DNA of 38,405 bases from an uncultured cyanobacterium (GTDB taxonomy: Bacteria; Cyanobacteriota; Cyanobacteriia; PCC-6307; Cyanobiaceae), in NCBI GenBank assembly GCA_903882285.1, contig CAIRWM010000129.1, positions 1-38,405 of the forward strand, given 5' to 3'. The translations under genes and the position numbers were made by a program. The notes below the pieces were generated by a model, which saw only the letters and a list, made by a program, of their open reading frames with translations, searched no databases and had not been told where the DNA came from. Numbering within the stretch: the stretch's first letter is position 1; each line of letters begins with the position of its first letter. This document shows, one piece after another, positions 37,829 to 38,405 of this stretch.

Positions 37829-38348
37829 ATGCTGCTTCGGTTGGCTGCCTCAGGACGGCACGCTCCGCATCGGCTCGTCGCCATCAGGCAGCCCCCCTGT
37901 TGTCCTGGCCAGGTGCCGGTAGGCCTCGAAAGGCCACCCAGGCGTCCATGGGCCGCTCGATCCTCAAGGCACAAACGCTCTGCAGCTCGAGTTGCAGCGA
38001 GAGCATCACCGGCAGGTGCTCTAGCAGGCACGCCGCCTTGCCCTAATTGGCTGCGCCACGGTGGCAGCGATGTTCCTTGGCTGCCGCCCTTCTCACCGTC
38101 AGGACGCCCGCCAGCGCCAGGCTGCGCTCGAAGTGTTGCCTGGCGTCGCTCAGCACCGCGTCCTCGGGGGAGCTGGTCCTGAGCTGGAGCCACTCCTGGC
38201 GTATGGACTTGGTCATGGGGCTCCAGCAGGGCCGTTGCTCCAATCCAAGTGCGATTCCAGAAGGGGCCTGCACGACGCAGGTCCCTCGCGCTGATGAAGT
38301 GAAGGCCAGCGTCTCTCCCCCCTCTAGCCCTCCCCCCTAAGGAGGGGG
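37829..38348. other. Region without a convincing gene after petD; possible interrupted minus-strand frame
   Basis: No frame here matches a family I know. The best candidate is a minus-strand frame from ATG 38214-38216, MTKSIRQEWLQLRTSSPEDA, then VLSDARQHFERSLALAGVLTVRRAAAKE, ending at TAG 38043-38045 (57 residues). The same frame stays open for 53 more codons to a TGA at 37884, with ordinary-looking sequence (LLEHLPVMLSLQLELQSVCALRIERPMDAW). That is compatible with a small gene interrupted by a stop, or with chance in high-GC DNA. A neutral invertase gene, which I recall following petD in related genomes, is not present here. Confidence 0.3.
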
Positions 38349-38378
38349 TTGTGTAGGGAGGGAGCAAGGTGCTATAGT
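38349..38378 (+). promoter_or_regulatory. Possible sigma-70 promoter leading out of the window
   Basis: TTGTGT at 38349-38354 and TATAGT at 38373-38378 are 18 bases apart, in a locally AT-richer patch after a purine-rich run. Just upstream, CCCTCC and GGAGGG (near 38330-38346) could form a small hairpin. Any gene it serves would lie beyond the window's right edge. Confidence 0.35.
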
Positions 38379-38405
38379 TTTGGACTGCGCGGGTGAGCCT
38401 GAAAG

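Noticed and set aside
1-38405. CRISPR arrays, rRNA genes, insertion-sequence ends and integrase genes.
   Set aside because: None seen on either strand: no regularly spaced repeats, no rRNA sequence, and no transposase or integrase motif in any frame.

Overview
Most of this window (about 1,080 to 38,405) reads as the chromosome of a high-GC freshwater or brackish picocyanobacterium of the Cyanobium/Synechococcus type. The evidence is photosystem II (psbB, psbM), cytochrome b6f (petB, petD), a cyanobacterial MinCDE set, an RpaB-like regulator and the order psbB, ferredoxin, psbM, prmC, sua5, tRNA-Thr, minEDC, HD protein, Ctp protease, petB, petD, which I recall (from memory, not checked) as the picocyanobacterial order. 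The first ~1,080 bases do not fit. They carry the end of a proteobacterial-type benzoate-CoA ligase and the start of an alpha/beta hydrolase, joined to the middle of psbB through six shared bases. This is most simply an assembly or cloning chimera.

Layout. (a) 1-1085: foreign fragment. (b) 1075-7194: truncated psbB, divergent ferredoxin and psbM, a tandem universal stress protein, then a forward run of thioesterase, dprA, prmC, sua5 and a small membrane protein. (c) 7195-29662: about 22 kb of accessory genes between sua5 and tRNA-Thr: a CNNM/CBS (CorC-like) membrane protein, a large arylsulfatase, a leftward cluster (64-aa protein, VIT metal transporter, Nif11-like protein, unknown protein, RpaB-like regulator), a selenium cassette, a giant CheB-CheR-PAS protein, an AraC regulator, two decayed genes and a GH3 beta-glucosidase that begins almost at the 3' end of the tRNA. 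(d) 29663-37828: tRNA-Thr, a LuxR-type HTH protein, a small membrane protein, minE and minD, an opposite-strand insert (phospholipase D-like gene plus a chromate transporter remnant), minC, HD protein, Ctp protease, and petB-petD ending in a clear terminator. (e) 37829-38405: no convincing intact gene; a possible promoter leads out of the window.

The most coherent system is the selenium cassette (13962-20582). It holds an NDH-like flavoprotein-SelD fusion, a convergent tRNA 2-selenouridine synthase, and a PhnD-like binding protein with its ATPase and double-length permease. No selenocysteine machinery is visible, so the predicted end product is selenouridine in tRNA, with selenium oxyanion as the likely cargo. 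Other points of note are a 20-bp perfect inverted repeat inside a decayed shikimate-dehydrogenase-like gene that looks like a template-switch mutation, the insert that splits minD from minC, and the grouping of a metal transporter with an RpaB-like regulator.
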